A stretch of DNA of 64,000 bases from Nepenthes gracilis. Its lineage: Eukaryota; Streptophyta; Magnoliopsida; Caryophyllales; Nepenthaceae. Within the stretch, counting starts at the first letter, position 1; the number at the start of each line of letters is the position of its first letter. Under the pieces are notes generated by a model. It did not search any database. It saw only the letters and a program-made list of their open reading frames with translations, and had not been told where the DNA came from. Positions 12,401 to 22,587 of this stretch are shown here, one piece after another. A program made the translations under genes and the position numbers. The stretch lies in NCBI GenBank assembly GCA_033239525.1, contig BSYO01000005.1, positions 3,072,001 through 3,136,000 on the forward strand. Reading direction: 5' to 3'.

Positions 12401-14330
12401 GCAAAGACGGAATTCCATACTCTTCCTGGCCTCGCTTCTCCACTCAGGTGGGGCGCGCTTTCTTCTCGCTCGTGAGTGCCTTAACCGGGAAAGGCTCCTA
12501 AACCGCACGGGGCGCTGGGCCGCAAGCTCCTCTCGGGGAGATCTCGTGAACCGCCCGGTCGCCGTGCTCACGGCGGCTACGGGGCCTCAGAGTGGCGCCT
12601 CGGGCCTCGCCCCGACCCGGGTTGCTCTCAACCTCGTGGTGCTCGCGGGCACCTGGTTAACGGGTCCGAGGCGGGATCCGAGAGGCGCCACCAGGCCCAA
12701 GGAACTGGCCGCAGACGACGACTCGTGAGGCGGGTCCCACGAGATGCGCCCCAAGAGGAACACCCCAAGGGGTCGCAAGCCGTGCAGCCCAGAGCCTTAA
12801 CGCACCACCCAACGAGAAGAAGGCCGCCGCCCTCCGAGTGGGAGGCACGAAAAGAGGATGGAATCCTATGGCCGCGAGAGAGCAAGGAGGAGGGGCTAAC
12901 GCGGCCTGGCCTCCGCTTTCCACGGAGATTACGACGAGCCGCCTCCTCCATCGTTTCTCTCGCAAAGACCGTGATTCCATCCTCTTCCTGGCCTCGCTCT
13001 CCACTCGAGGTGGGGCAGCCGCCTTATTCTCGCTCAAGTAAAGGCCTTAACTCATAAGGCTACTCGACCGCACGGCGCCTCCGGGGCCGTGCGTGGGCTC
13101 CTCTTGGGAAGCATCTCGTGAACCACCTCCGGTCATGCTCGCGGCGGTTCCATTGGCCTCGCAGGGGCGCTCGGCTCCCGCCGACCCGAGGACTGGCTGG
13201 TCCTCAACCCTCCGCGGTGCTCGCTACCGAGGCCACCCTGGTCTCTGTCCGAGGCAAGATCCCCGAGAGGCGCCACTCAAGGTCCAATGGAATCGCCAAA
13301 CAGCAAGACGACCCAGAGGCGGTTCCACGAGATGCTCCCAAGAGGAACCCAGACGCCCAAAGAGCTGTTGTCGCCCGGGAGTCTTACGAGTAAGGCACTA
13401 CCCGAACAGAAGAAAGAAGCCGCCCCACCAAGTGGAGAGCAAAATTCGAAAAGAGGATGGAATCCCGGCCGCAAGAGAGCAGTGGAGGAGGGGCTAACGC
13501 ACTGGGCCTAAAGTTTTCCACGGAGATTACGACGAGGACGCCCCTCCTCCACCGCTTCTCTCGCAAAGACCGGATTTCCATCCTCTTTCCTGGCCTCTCC
13601 ACTCGAGGTGGGGCAGCCGCCTTATTCTCGTTCAGGTAGTGCCTTAACTCGTAAGGCTATGGGACCGCATGGCGCCTCGGGGCGTGCGGGCTCTTGGGAG
13701 CACCACGGAACCGCTCCTGGTCGTGTGGTGCTCGCGGCGGCTCACGGGCTTCGAGGGCGGCGCTCGGGGCGCCTCCGACCCGGGACCGTCCGTCCTCAAC
13801 TTCGTGGTGCTCTGCTGCTGAGGCCACCTCGGGTCCCTGGGTCCGAGGCGAACCCCGAGAGGCGCCACTCGAGGCCCACGGCCGCCTGGCCGCGAGCACG
13901 ACGACTGTGAGGCTGCCCACGAGATGCTCCCCAAGTGGAGCCCGCACGCCCGCAGCATCGCAGCCCAATAGCCTTACGAGTTAAGGCACTACCTGAACGA
14001 GAATAAGGGGGCCGCCCCACCTCGAGTGGAGAGCCGACCGAAAAGAGGGACGGAATCCTGGTCTTGAGAGAGCAAAGGAGGAGGGAGCGGCCTCGTCGTA
14101 ATCTCCGTGGAAAACGGAGACCGGAGTGCTTTATCCTCCTCCATTGCTCTCTCGCAGCGACGGATTCCATCCTTTTTCCGGCTTGCTCTCCCCTCGAAAG
14201 GGGCAGCGGCCTTATTCTCGCTCGGGTATTGCATTAACTCGTAAGGCTCGACCGCACCGGCGCCCTGGGGCCGCAAGGGATCCTCTTAGGGAGCATCTCG
14301 GGGTCCTCGCGAGGGACATAGGGGAAGTTC
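3370..14330. repeat. Palindromic tandem array, period about 595 bp, about 18 periods
   Basis: A GC-rich block in which one arm of roughly 250 bp alternates with its reverse complement. The marker GCCTTACGAGTTAAGGCAC occurs on plus near 3880, 4475, 5627, 6225, 6826, 7410, 8006, 8600, 9197, 9807, 10388, 10990, 11566, 12230, 12795, 13382 and 13972. Its reverse complement occurs near 3524, 4129, 5295, 5880, 6480, 7087, 7665, 8256, 8855, 9457, 10052, 10648, 11230, 11950, 12473, 13040, 13638 and 14228. Most same-orientation steps are 570-607 bp. Exceptions are a direct-repeat expansion near 4465-5170 and an irregular part near 11820-11960. Copies differ by many small indels. The overlapping ORFs of 100-280 codons on both strands are shadows of this symmetry and are not genes. 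Confidence 0.9.
4465..5170 (+). repeat. Direct tandem repeat, about 187 bp x 4, inside the palindromic array
   Basis: Here the alternation breaks and four head-to-tail copies follow one another. The marker CACTACCTGAACGAG recurs near 4487, 4675, 4864 and 5050. Copies one and three are almost identical, with one difference seen by eye over about 180 bp. Copy two is clearly more diverged. Each unit holds one arm start plus the central spacer. Confidence 0.8.
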
Positions 14331-14429
14331 CGCCCGAGGCCAGCCTTAAAGGGACAGCGCCTGGGACTTTCGACCGTTGAGACGGCGCCGCCAAATCACG
14401 ACGAGGACCAAAGCTACAACGGACGGCCG

Positions 14430-14830
14430 GGCAGGCCTCCACTGACCCCTTACATGTGGATGGCTCCTCCATGAAGGATAGGCCGCAAGGTGGATTGCCT
14501 TCACACACCTTTGAGAGGTTGGAGATAAAGTACTCGCTAACCCCGGGTTCTCGCCACAAACGCCACACGCACGAGGCCTTCTTTGTTTGGACTCCGACTG
14601 GTCAAGGAATGCTCGAGCGGCCAGAGATCATCTATAGTGACTCTGATTGGTCATCAATCGTCCGCGGAAGCCGACGTCAACAACGCGCACTGGCCCAAGT
14701 ATCTTTCAAGGTTAAGAGCATGTCACGGGTTTCAAGATGGCCGAGTTCATCCACATCCCGCGGGAGGAAAAAGCCAAGGCCGACACGCTCGCGCGAGCCA
14801 CGGCTTCAGGGGATCATGAACAGTACGCTA
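14430..14830 (+). pseudogene. Retrotransposon RNase H remnant (archaeal-type, Tat-like)
   Basis: The reading starts with LHVDGSSM, which carries the first catalytic aspartate of the RNase H fold. Pieces such as LEIKYSL, IIYSDSD, ADVNNAH and the end 'IHIPREE..KADTLARA' follow, spread over three frames. Several frameshifts and missing blocks show it is dead. It sits upstream of integrase, as expected in Ty3/gypsy pol, but reverse transcriptase and protease are not found before it. The array ends about 100 bp upstream. The end is cut by the nested solo LTR at 14845. Confidence 0.75.
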
Positions 14831-14844
14831 GGGGGATGCGAGAA

Positions 14845-17200
14845 TGTCACGAACCCGAACCAAGCAGGTCAATTTAAATAATTAATTATAATTTCTAAAA
14901 TCTAAAATCCCAAATAATTTTAAAACCAATAATACTAAGTCCCAAAAATTCGGGTGTGACAAACTAAAATATACACTCAACAAAAATAAAATCTTTACAG
15001 AACCTTATCGAACAACTGTCCGAACAATATAAATGTGACCTGCTCTACAATAGTCGTAAGGGAGGTAATAATCCAACCCAAAAATCATCATCAAACATAA
15101 CATAATATTCAAACTATTCCCGAAATATAGCAATAAGCTCATATTCGGCCAATTCCATAATCCAAATACATCAAATATCAATATTAATCGTAATAAAACT
15201 GAAACTCACCAAATCGGATGAATGTCTGACCGATCACGTCTTTACTTTTATACTGCATCCGAACCTTCTACTCTGAAGGGACAAAACAGAAAAATGAGCC
15301 TAATGCGCAACAAGTATCATATTTAATCAAAATGAGTCCAATAAATCAGATGAGAGGTCAATGAATGAAAATCCAATCAAATTCCAAGATAAATCCAAAT
15401 CGCCGATAAGACAAATCCAACCCAAATCCAAGATCCAAATTTCAAAATCCAATGGTAGTCTCGTACTCAAATCAAATATCCAAATCCAAACAAATGTCCA
15501 AATTTCAAAATAGTCCTCGTCGAGACGTGTATATATATATAAACATATATATAACCAAAACAGAGGTGATCCGAACCAATTCCAAAATCGATGTCAATCC
15601 GAGTCCAAATCCAAGTCCGAGTCCAAGTCCAATGCCCGATCAGCTTGTGATCTGTGGTAGAATCCGATAGTCGGATGATCCAACAGCGTGCGCAGAGACC
15701 GAAGCAGCACCGCGACAGATATTCTAAAGGTCCAAATCAAAACATATAATCAAAATCATTTATACGAGACATACCAAGCCCAATTATAGGCAAAATCGAC
15801 GAAACTCAATCCAAGTACAAAAATTCATATCCAAATCAAAGTCCAATTCCAATCAATGCAAAAATACAAATTATGCACCAAATCTGGATTCTCATTATTT
15901 AAAGATTAACTTGAGGAATGGTTACACATAATCCCGATAACCTTAGGCCAAAATCCATTATGCCGTGTACCCATAGATAAGGTTGCTCACTATATTTTAC
16001 CTTTGTGACTTTGGGTGCATTCTCAAGTTTGTCGGATATATTAGACGCCCAAATATATTCTAAGGTCAAATCAAATTATCCAAATGGGAAAGTGTCACTA
16101 CTTCAAGCCTTTCTCACGGGCATGAAAGGGATTTCCAACAATAAAAATAATCTCCCGTCGAGTCGGGCGAGAATCCAATAATCCAAATCCAAATCCAAAT
16201 GTAGCGACCACAACCCTCAAGACGTGTATGTGATCACACGGCCAATGCAAAGTTTTATGCTCATTTTTTTATACAAATATATTAATATAAAAATATACAA
16301 TGTCCAATAAATTATTCGGACTTTCAGAAAAATATTAAATTCTCTAAAATCATAAAACCCAATCCAACAACCCCCAAAACATCCAATAAACTATACATGC
16401 ATGTCTAGAATAAATTAAATGGGTGTACAAAATTCATGTATGTTAGTAAAAATTTCAAACAGTACCCAAAATATATCAGAAATTAAATTAGACCAAAGAG
16501 GGGGTTTACAGATACTTACCTGAACTTCATACTTAGCAGATCTGAAAAAAGGATGTCCCGAAATATCCGAATCGGCACACTCTCTCTGCCGTGAGCGCTG
16601 CCGCACGTGACCCTTGCCCATCCGATTTCTCTCTCCGAGACGGCCGGCTCGCCAGCCAAGGCTCGACCGCCTTCTCGCCGCTCAAGCCTGGCTGGCCGGG
16701 TTGGGCACGGCCTCCCGCACCACCCGGCCTAGTACGGCGCCGTAATGCGCCGCTGCCTCTCTCTCCTCCTCCGTGGCTTCGCCGCGTTCACTCCCGCAGC
16801 CTTTGCCACACACACACCGCCGCTCACCCACCAGTGGGTCATCAAGAGCCACCAAAGCTATCACCGACCACCATCGCAGCCGCCACCACCGCGCGCCACC
16901 GTTAAGAACGCTGCCGACAAACGCCGTCACCTCCTCGACGGTTTTCTCTTCGTGAAACCACCACCGGCCAAATTTCCAACCGCCGACAACCACCGGCATC
17001 GCCATCCTTGCCGCTCATCGCTATCGCCGGCTGCCATCGAACAACCGCCTTCCTCCCTCTTCTCCTTCTCTTCTCTCTCCTTCACCGACGAAACCCTAAA
17101 CCTCCTCTCTCTCCTCTATCTTCCTCTCTCCCCGATCTTATCTCCTGCAAATTTTCTTTTTTTTTTTTACTTATTTTCCAATCCTTATCCACCTTTATTT

Positions 17201-17232
<32 letters not shown>

Positions 17233-17462
17233 ATATTATATTATTATATATATATTATATATATATTTTCCATTTTAGTTTTCTTTTATTCCAAAATCCA
17301 AATCGATATCGGGTAATAATGCAGGCGCACCTCAGGTGTCATCCTGACTGATCCAAATCTCAATTCAAATTTCATAATATCTAATTCAATTTTTGTCATG
17401 CCCAAAATACCCAAAATTACAATTGATATTAAATTGGTCCAAATAAAATCCGGAATATTACA
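14845..17462. mobile_element. Nested solo LTR, 2.6 kb
   Basis: The block begins TGTCACGAACCC and ends GGAATATTACA. It is flanked by the perfect 5-bp duplication GAGAA at 14840-14844 and 17463-17467. It interrupts pol of the host element between RNase H and integrase. It contains CCAAATCCAAAT-type short repeats (15380-15620 and 16165-16200), a GC-rich stretch at 16560-17070 and an AT dinucleotide run near 17205-17270. The length would suit long-LTR gypsy groups, but the family is an inference. The ORFs at 16591-17316 and 16682-17005 lie inside it and look like low-complexity LTR sequence. Confidence 0.85.
17205..17270. repeat. AT-rich dinucleotide tract
   Basis: An (AT)n-like run inside the nested solo LTR, interrupted by short TTAT steps. 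Confidence 0.8.
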
Positions 17463-17465
17463 GAG

Positions 17466-18770
17466 AAGTCCTAGGCAGGTCCAGCATTGAAGACCCCGAG
17501 CAGGAGGTAATGCAAGTCGCGGACGGAAGCACCTGGATAACTCCCTACCTGAGGTTTTTATCTGATGGCTCGATGCCCGAGGATCTGAACGAGGCCAAGA
17601 AGATAAAGAAGACGGCGGGCTGGTACACAATCGTGGACGGCCAGCTGTATCGACGGGGCTTCTCAGCCCCTTACCTAAGGTGTCTCACCCCAGATGAGGC
17701 CGAGTACGCCCTACAGGAGGTGCATCTCGGAATATGTGGATCTCATATTGGGGGAAAGAACCTAGCTTTTAAACTTATGAGGCAAGGATACTACTGGCCA
17801 ACAATAAAGTACGATGCCATGGATTTTGTGCGCAAATGCGAAAGTTGCCAACTTCACAGCAACATGAGCCATCGCCCCCACACGGATCTCCGGGCGCTAC
17901 AATCCCCGTGGCCATTCGCCCAATGGGGGCTCGACATCCTCGGACCATTTTCCCTCGCTTCTGGACAAAGGAAGTTCCTGATTGTTGGAATAGACTACTT
18001 CACCGAATGGGTAGAAGTGATCACTGCTAGGATAACAAAAAACGCGCTGAGTTCCTCCGTGAGTATTGTATGCGAGTTTGGAGTACCGAGTGCATCGTGG
18101 TCGATACGGGATGCAGATTCACCGGAAGCGATTCACTAAGTAATCGCGAAGCCTCGAGAATCAACTTAGTACATATATCGCTGGCATACCCGCAGCCAAC
18201 GGGCAGGTAGAAGTGACAAACCGCACGATCCTACATGGGCCGAAAACCAGCCGGAGTCTTCCGAGGGCTCGTGGGTACATGAAGCGCCTCGGTCCTCTCG
18301 GTCATCACACAGACAACGCCTAGAGAACCCATAAGAGAAACCCCTTTCAGTCTTTGCTACGGGGTCGAAGCTGTCATCCCAATAGAAGTATGCCTCACAA
18401 GCCCCCGGGTTGGGTGCTTCAGCGCAACGGATAACAGCCAGAGGCTCTGAGAAAGCCTCGATGCCCTCGAGGAAGTTCGTGATCAGGCGAGGCTTAGGAT
18501 AGCGGCCTACCAACAACGGGTGGCCCGCTATTACAACAAGAAAGTAAATGCGCGACAATTCGAGGTCGAGGATCTCGTACTGAGAAGCGTGGAAGCCACG
18601 GAAAAAATCGCCGGCAGAAACAAGCTCTCACCAAATTGGAAAGGACCATTTTTTGTCTCGGCTATCCTTCGAGGAGGAGCTTATAAGTCGCGCACCCAAG
18701 AGGGCAAGTTGGTACCCCGGACTTGGAACGCCACCTTTGCTCACCGGTGAAATACTACCCGGTGAAAGAC
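17466..18770 (+). pseudogene. Retrotransposon integrase remnant
   Basis: The open frame 17510-18139 encodes the zinc-binding region (HLGICGSH ... CESC, the HHCC ligands) and the start of the catalytic core (WGLDILGPF with the first acidic residue, then GIDYFTEWVE). After a frameshift near 18040 the core continues in other frames (AYPQPTGQVEVTN-like, then EAVIPIEV near 18370). The C-terminal part is at 18520-18750 (ARYYNKKVNARQFEVEDLV ... GPF). The end motif VPRTWNA is typical of Tat-lineage pol. No chromodomain is visible. Multiple frameshifts and stops rule out function. Confidence 0.85.
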
Positions 18771-18774
18771 GGGG

Positions 18775-19020
18775 TCATCCGCGAAAGAAACAAAACTCCG
18801 GGCCGTCCTGAGCCAAAGAGGCTCCGGAAAAACTCTACTGTGGCCGAGCGGCCCTGCAGATCGGACCCCGCAGGTCAAAACCCAAAAACTCGGAGTGGTG
18901 AAAAAGCGGCCCCAGGTCGGACCCAGAGGTCACACAAAACTTCATTTGTGGACCGAGCGGCCCCAAAAGTCGAACCCCAGAGGTCAAAACTCCAAAAAAA
19001 AAAAAAAAAAAAGAGGGTTT
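18775..19020. repeat. Short GC-rich repeats and poly(A) run after pol
   Basis: Three loosely similar segments of roughly 60-70 bp share 'gagcggccc', 'tcggaccc' and 'aggtcaaaac'. They are followed by an A-run at about 18992-19011. They lie between the sense pol end and the 3' end of the antisense ORF. Confidence 0.6.
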
Positions 19021-19077
19021 CCTTTTTATTCATAAATACAATACAACAATGGAAAAGGAAAAACAAAGGCTAGCCTC

Positions 19078-20929
19078 GCCAGGGCCTTGGGGTAGAGCGA
19101 CCCCGGATTGCTCTTCTAAAGACGAAGAGTCCTCTCTGTGACTCGAAGTTTCCGGCTGGTCTGATGAGCAAGAACCTGCTGAGGAGCTTGGACCCGAGGA
19201 CCCAGGAAATGGCCTGCCACGAAGACCGTACACGTCCTCGGGGCGCGCGGCGCTTGCATTACGCGGATCCAGCACAGTAGCGGGGAACCGTGAGTACAAG
19301 AGCTGCATCAACCAGCGGCATAGGTGAATGTCGTCCAAGAACTTGGCCTCCAGCAGGGGGCTATGTCGGTGGCCTTCACCGAGGTCCTCAGCACCTCCTC
19401 CAATTGAAGGCTTCGTTCCAGAAGGAATCCGTATCGGGCCTCTAAGAGCCTCAGGGCTTCCTCAGATGAAACGTTCTTTGCGGTGGCCTCAGCAAGCGCC
19501 GCGTGAAGCCGCTGGTTCTCCTCCTAGACGGCCTTCGAAGACTCCACCACCGAACGAGACCGGGCGACTTCGCCCACTAGTTGGCTAAGGCCACTGATCA
19601 GATCCTGGAGCTGCAAAAGGAATCAAAGCCACTTAGAAGCAGTCAACAGAGGGCAAGGCAAATGAGAAGGTGGCAAAGTACCTGAGAAACCACAGGATCT
19701 TGAGTGGGGGCACTCTCCCTTGAGGTCTCGGGCATAAGCGGGTGCTCGCGGTACTGCGAACATCAAGCGGCCTCGGACGAAGGACCTTCGGGAATGGGGG
19801 CTCGCCACCTCTCCGGACGTCGGCCGGCTGGGATCTCTAAGATCGCGACCTCGGCCTCATCGCCGCTTAAGAATGTCAAAAATGTCATCTAGCGATAAAT
19901 GGACGGCCCTCCATCCCACAAGGCTCTACGATCTCGTCCAAGGTTGCCTCCCCCAAGGCATCAAAGGCTATAGGATCGTCAGAAGAAAACCAGCGAGGCA
20001 GGCGAGACCTCGGGATGGGCACCGATACCAGAGGAAGGAGGTGCGGCGACCCCGAACTGCATAGGAGGACCAGAAGCCAACCTCATGGCCTTTTTAACCA
20101 TGGGGCGAGAACTGAGTCATCGTCGATGAAGACTCACCCGGCGACGCTCGGTGCACCCCTGCGGGACCTCAATCATGGGCTCTTCTGAGGCCTCTCGGAT
20201 GGCTCTGGATAAGAGGACCCTCTCTTTTCCTTAGCTTCTTCTTCTTCTTCTTTGAAGCCCAATGGCAGAATCTCAGAACAGCGCCACCCACTTGGCCGCC
20301 GCCTTTTCGAGGGATAACCGAGATATTCTTCTTCCCCACGTTGAAGCTGCTAAGATTCGCCAGCACCAAGTCCGTAACCTCCCTGGCGGCTTCTCTTTCC
20401 TCGTTAGTAATGTCGGAGCCATATTTGCTCGCGACATTTCCCCATACGGATGAGAGCTGCCAGTCCTCAGCAGCCTTAAGAAAGAAGAACCTGTCCTTCC
20501 ACCTTTTGGTGGAATCCGGATTCCCACCACTCATCTCAGCAAACTCAGGGCGAGGGGTCATGGTGATCCAGTCGAGGTTATGAGTGAAGCGAAACATGAT
20601 CTTCACCATGACCGCCTCAAGAACTTTGTTTGTGGCAACGCGCGAATACGCACAAGGAAACCAAATACCATGATGGCGTTGGGGGGAGCCTCGCGAACGG
20701 GACGGCCAACTCCTTCATGGACGGTGGAGCTCGGAAGTGGGAAGAGGAAGCGAAGTCCACCTTTGAGGTGAACTTCAGAACAGCAATGTAACCTTAGGAG
20801 GATCGCACGCCCTCTCCGCGGCTCTTGGAACCACCATCGAATTGGACTCGGAATGCCATATTTCACCCTGATCTGCTCAAGATCTTGAGGAGAAAGGGAA
20901 GAGGCTATGTCATTAACGCCAGGAGCCAT
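19078..20929 (-). pseudogene. Antisense ORF of the retrotransposon, 'putative gypsy type transposon' type
   Basis: On the minus strand an ATG at 20929 starts MAPGVNDIASSLSPQDLEQI, followed by RVKYGIP and later KGGLRFLFPLP. In a second frame (20169-20609) come RPEFAEMSGG and KRWKDRFFFLKAAEDW. This order matches the N-terminal domain that databases call putative gypsy type transposon (PF04195, from memory). Frames break near 20605 and 20170, and the rest to 19078 is in pieces. Antisense ORFs between pol and the 3' LTR are known in Tat-lineage elements such as Grande and Retand. This explains the position and strand. The copy is decayed. Confidence 0.7.
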
Positions 20930-21138
20930 GGCAGCAAGGAACGAAAACGAAACGGCGTGGAGAATTTCAGAGGACGTCAAGGAAAAGGAGAAGAAAATGG
21001 AGGAATGAATGAAAGCGCGACAGAGAATTTAAAGAAAATTTCAAACAAGGGAAAAGGCGCCCTCATTATGGCCATCCCACGTGTCAGCTCCCCATACGCA
21101 GTAGGCGGGCGCAGGCCTTGGGGCTTCCCGAAATGACG

Positions 21139-21336
21139 TCACATCAATCAGATGTCACATTCAATGCTCCACGGGGAAGTGAAACGGCGGCGAAAGTCAG
21201 GTTTCAAATTTGCGAAAAGATCTCAGACATTTTTCGCTTCAGCAGAAGGTGAAGACCGCGGACTATCGCAATAGGAAGATGTTCACAAGGCATGTCAAAC
21301 GGCCGAGTCCTCGAACCGTTTGACATGGGGGGCTCG
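21139..21336 (+). other. 3' untranslated region and polypurine-like tract
   Basis: The region runs from the antisense ORF promoter side to the 3' LTR. GACATGGGGGGCTCG ends exactly at the LTR start and is the likely plus-strand priming tract. Confidence 0.6.
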
Positions 21337-22167
21337 TGATGGGTCCCGGAACCCAATGCCCAAAATTGCAATCGCAGGCCCAAAAGATCACATGGGAAAG
21401 CTGGCCTAAATGGCCCACAAGCCTAACCAGGCCCAAATGACTAACCCATTTCCGAGCACCTAAAGAATCAAATTAAGCGACAAAGGCACTGGCGGTCTGA
21501 GAGAGCACTGTGGCCCATTCGAGAACGAGGACGGCCGAGAAATGCCAAAATAGCTAAGACGCCACTCGGATAACACACGGCACTCTACGCCCTGACGACG
21601 ACCAACCTCTCGACACGCCGCACTGCGCAGTGTACGCGCCCGAGAGCCAGAATGTCTAAACCGTGCCAGTGTCCATATCGCGCCCGCTTTCTGAGTAGTG
21701 GTGGGGATGGCAGGCGGCTCTGACGCACCAGCGCCACGTGTCGCCTCTCTAACGGCATCACACCTTATAAATATCCCCTTCAAACTACTAGAGGAGGATT
21801 CTGAATTCCCATCTGTTTACGCTCGAGCAAGAGAATCCCCGAGAGAAAAAGAAAGGCAAAGAGAAAAGAGTGAAGAGAGAAATCTCTCCTTACGTTGTAA
21901 TTAAGCGGACAGCTTCCCAGGCACTCATTGTATCTTTTCATCGCAATAGTGAGATTTCTCGGACTGTTTGTCCGCTGCCGTGATTTTTCACCCCACATCG
22001 GATAACGGGATTTTTCACGTAAACCTGCCGTGCCTCCCATCGCCCCCACATTTCTTTTTCTCTGCTCGGGCTCTGTTTACTTTATGTTGCCCGTTTCTGT
22101 CCGTCCGCCCGCTCAAAAAGCCATTCGCGCTTCGACTAGCGTACGGCCAGACTCCGCGGGCGCAACA
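21337..22167 (+). repeat. 3' LTR of the Tat-like element
   Basis: It begins TGATGGGTCCCGG and ends GGCGCAACA, directly followed by the duplicated target AATAT. The TATA box is near 21763 (CTTATAAATATCCCC). It matches the 5' LTR except for the block at about 21570-21690. Confidence 0.9.
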
Positions 22168-22172
22168 AATAT

Positions 22173-22587
22173 ATTAATATTATCATATTTTTTTATTAAT
22201 CTTACTGAAATTTTCTTGTTAACACCACTAAAGAGACGAATGTGACAGACTTATTATTTTTTGAGATTAGCTATTTTTCAGCATTTTTTAACCAAAAATA
22301 ATAACATAATTATTTTAACTTCTATTATAAATAGTAAAACTATTGATTTGTTGATTTTTGGTTACTATTTTCACAAAAACACTTTGTCTATTGATTCTAC
22401 TAGAAAAAAATATACTGAATCTGCCCTGGTGCGTGATATGAGCAGTGTAAGAGTGCATGCTTGGTTACATGACAGCACTCTTGTTACATGCATATCTTAG
22501 AGAGAGGGGGAAGAGAGAGAGAGAGAGTATGTACTATTATCCGGAATTAAGTTCATATTAGAAGTGCACCAGAAATAACAAAAGAAC
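22173..22587. other. AT-rich flank with GA microsatellite
   Basis: A GAGA-rich run lies at about 22501-22529. No exon for the C-terminal part of the RING-CH protein was recognised here. Confidence 0.5.

Larger units (their letters stand above)
2182..22167 (+). mobile_element. LTR retrotransposon, Ty3/gypsy Tat-like, defective, about 20 kb
   Basis: Two LTRs of about 0.83 kb in direct orientation bound the element. It is flanked by the perfect target-site duplication AATAT at 2177-2181 and 22168-22172. A primer-binding site follows the 5' LTR and a G-rich polypurine-like tract precedes the 3' LTR, so the element reads on the plus strand. RNase H and integrase remnants are also on plus and in the expected order. 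Tat affinity is inferred from the gag core motif, the HVDGSS-type RNase H, the RTWNA end of integrase and the antisense ORF. Protease and reverse transcriptase are missing. Most of the gag-to-RT space is a palindromic repeat array. A 2.6-kb solo LTR is nested inside. The element cannot be autonomous. Confidence 0.9.

Noticed and set aside
3527..14170. Many ORFs of 100-280 codons on both strands within the array
   Set aside because: Similar peptides (NLRGK..., PERGWNP..., LSTRGGA...) appear on both strands in step with the inverted repeat, and every copy is frameshifted differently. They are consequences of palindromic gag sequence, not genes.
3370..14330. CRISPR-like array
   Set aside because: Repeat units are hundreds of bases, alternately inverted and without unique spacers, in a plant retrotransposon.
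16591..17316. Proline/histidine-rich ORFs at 16591-17316
   Set aside because: They lie inside the nested solo LTR and include the AT microsatellite; composition is low-complexity.
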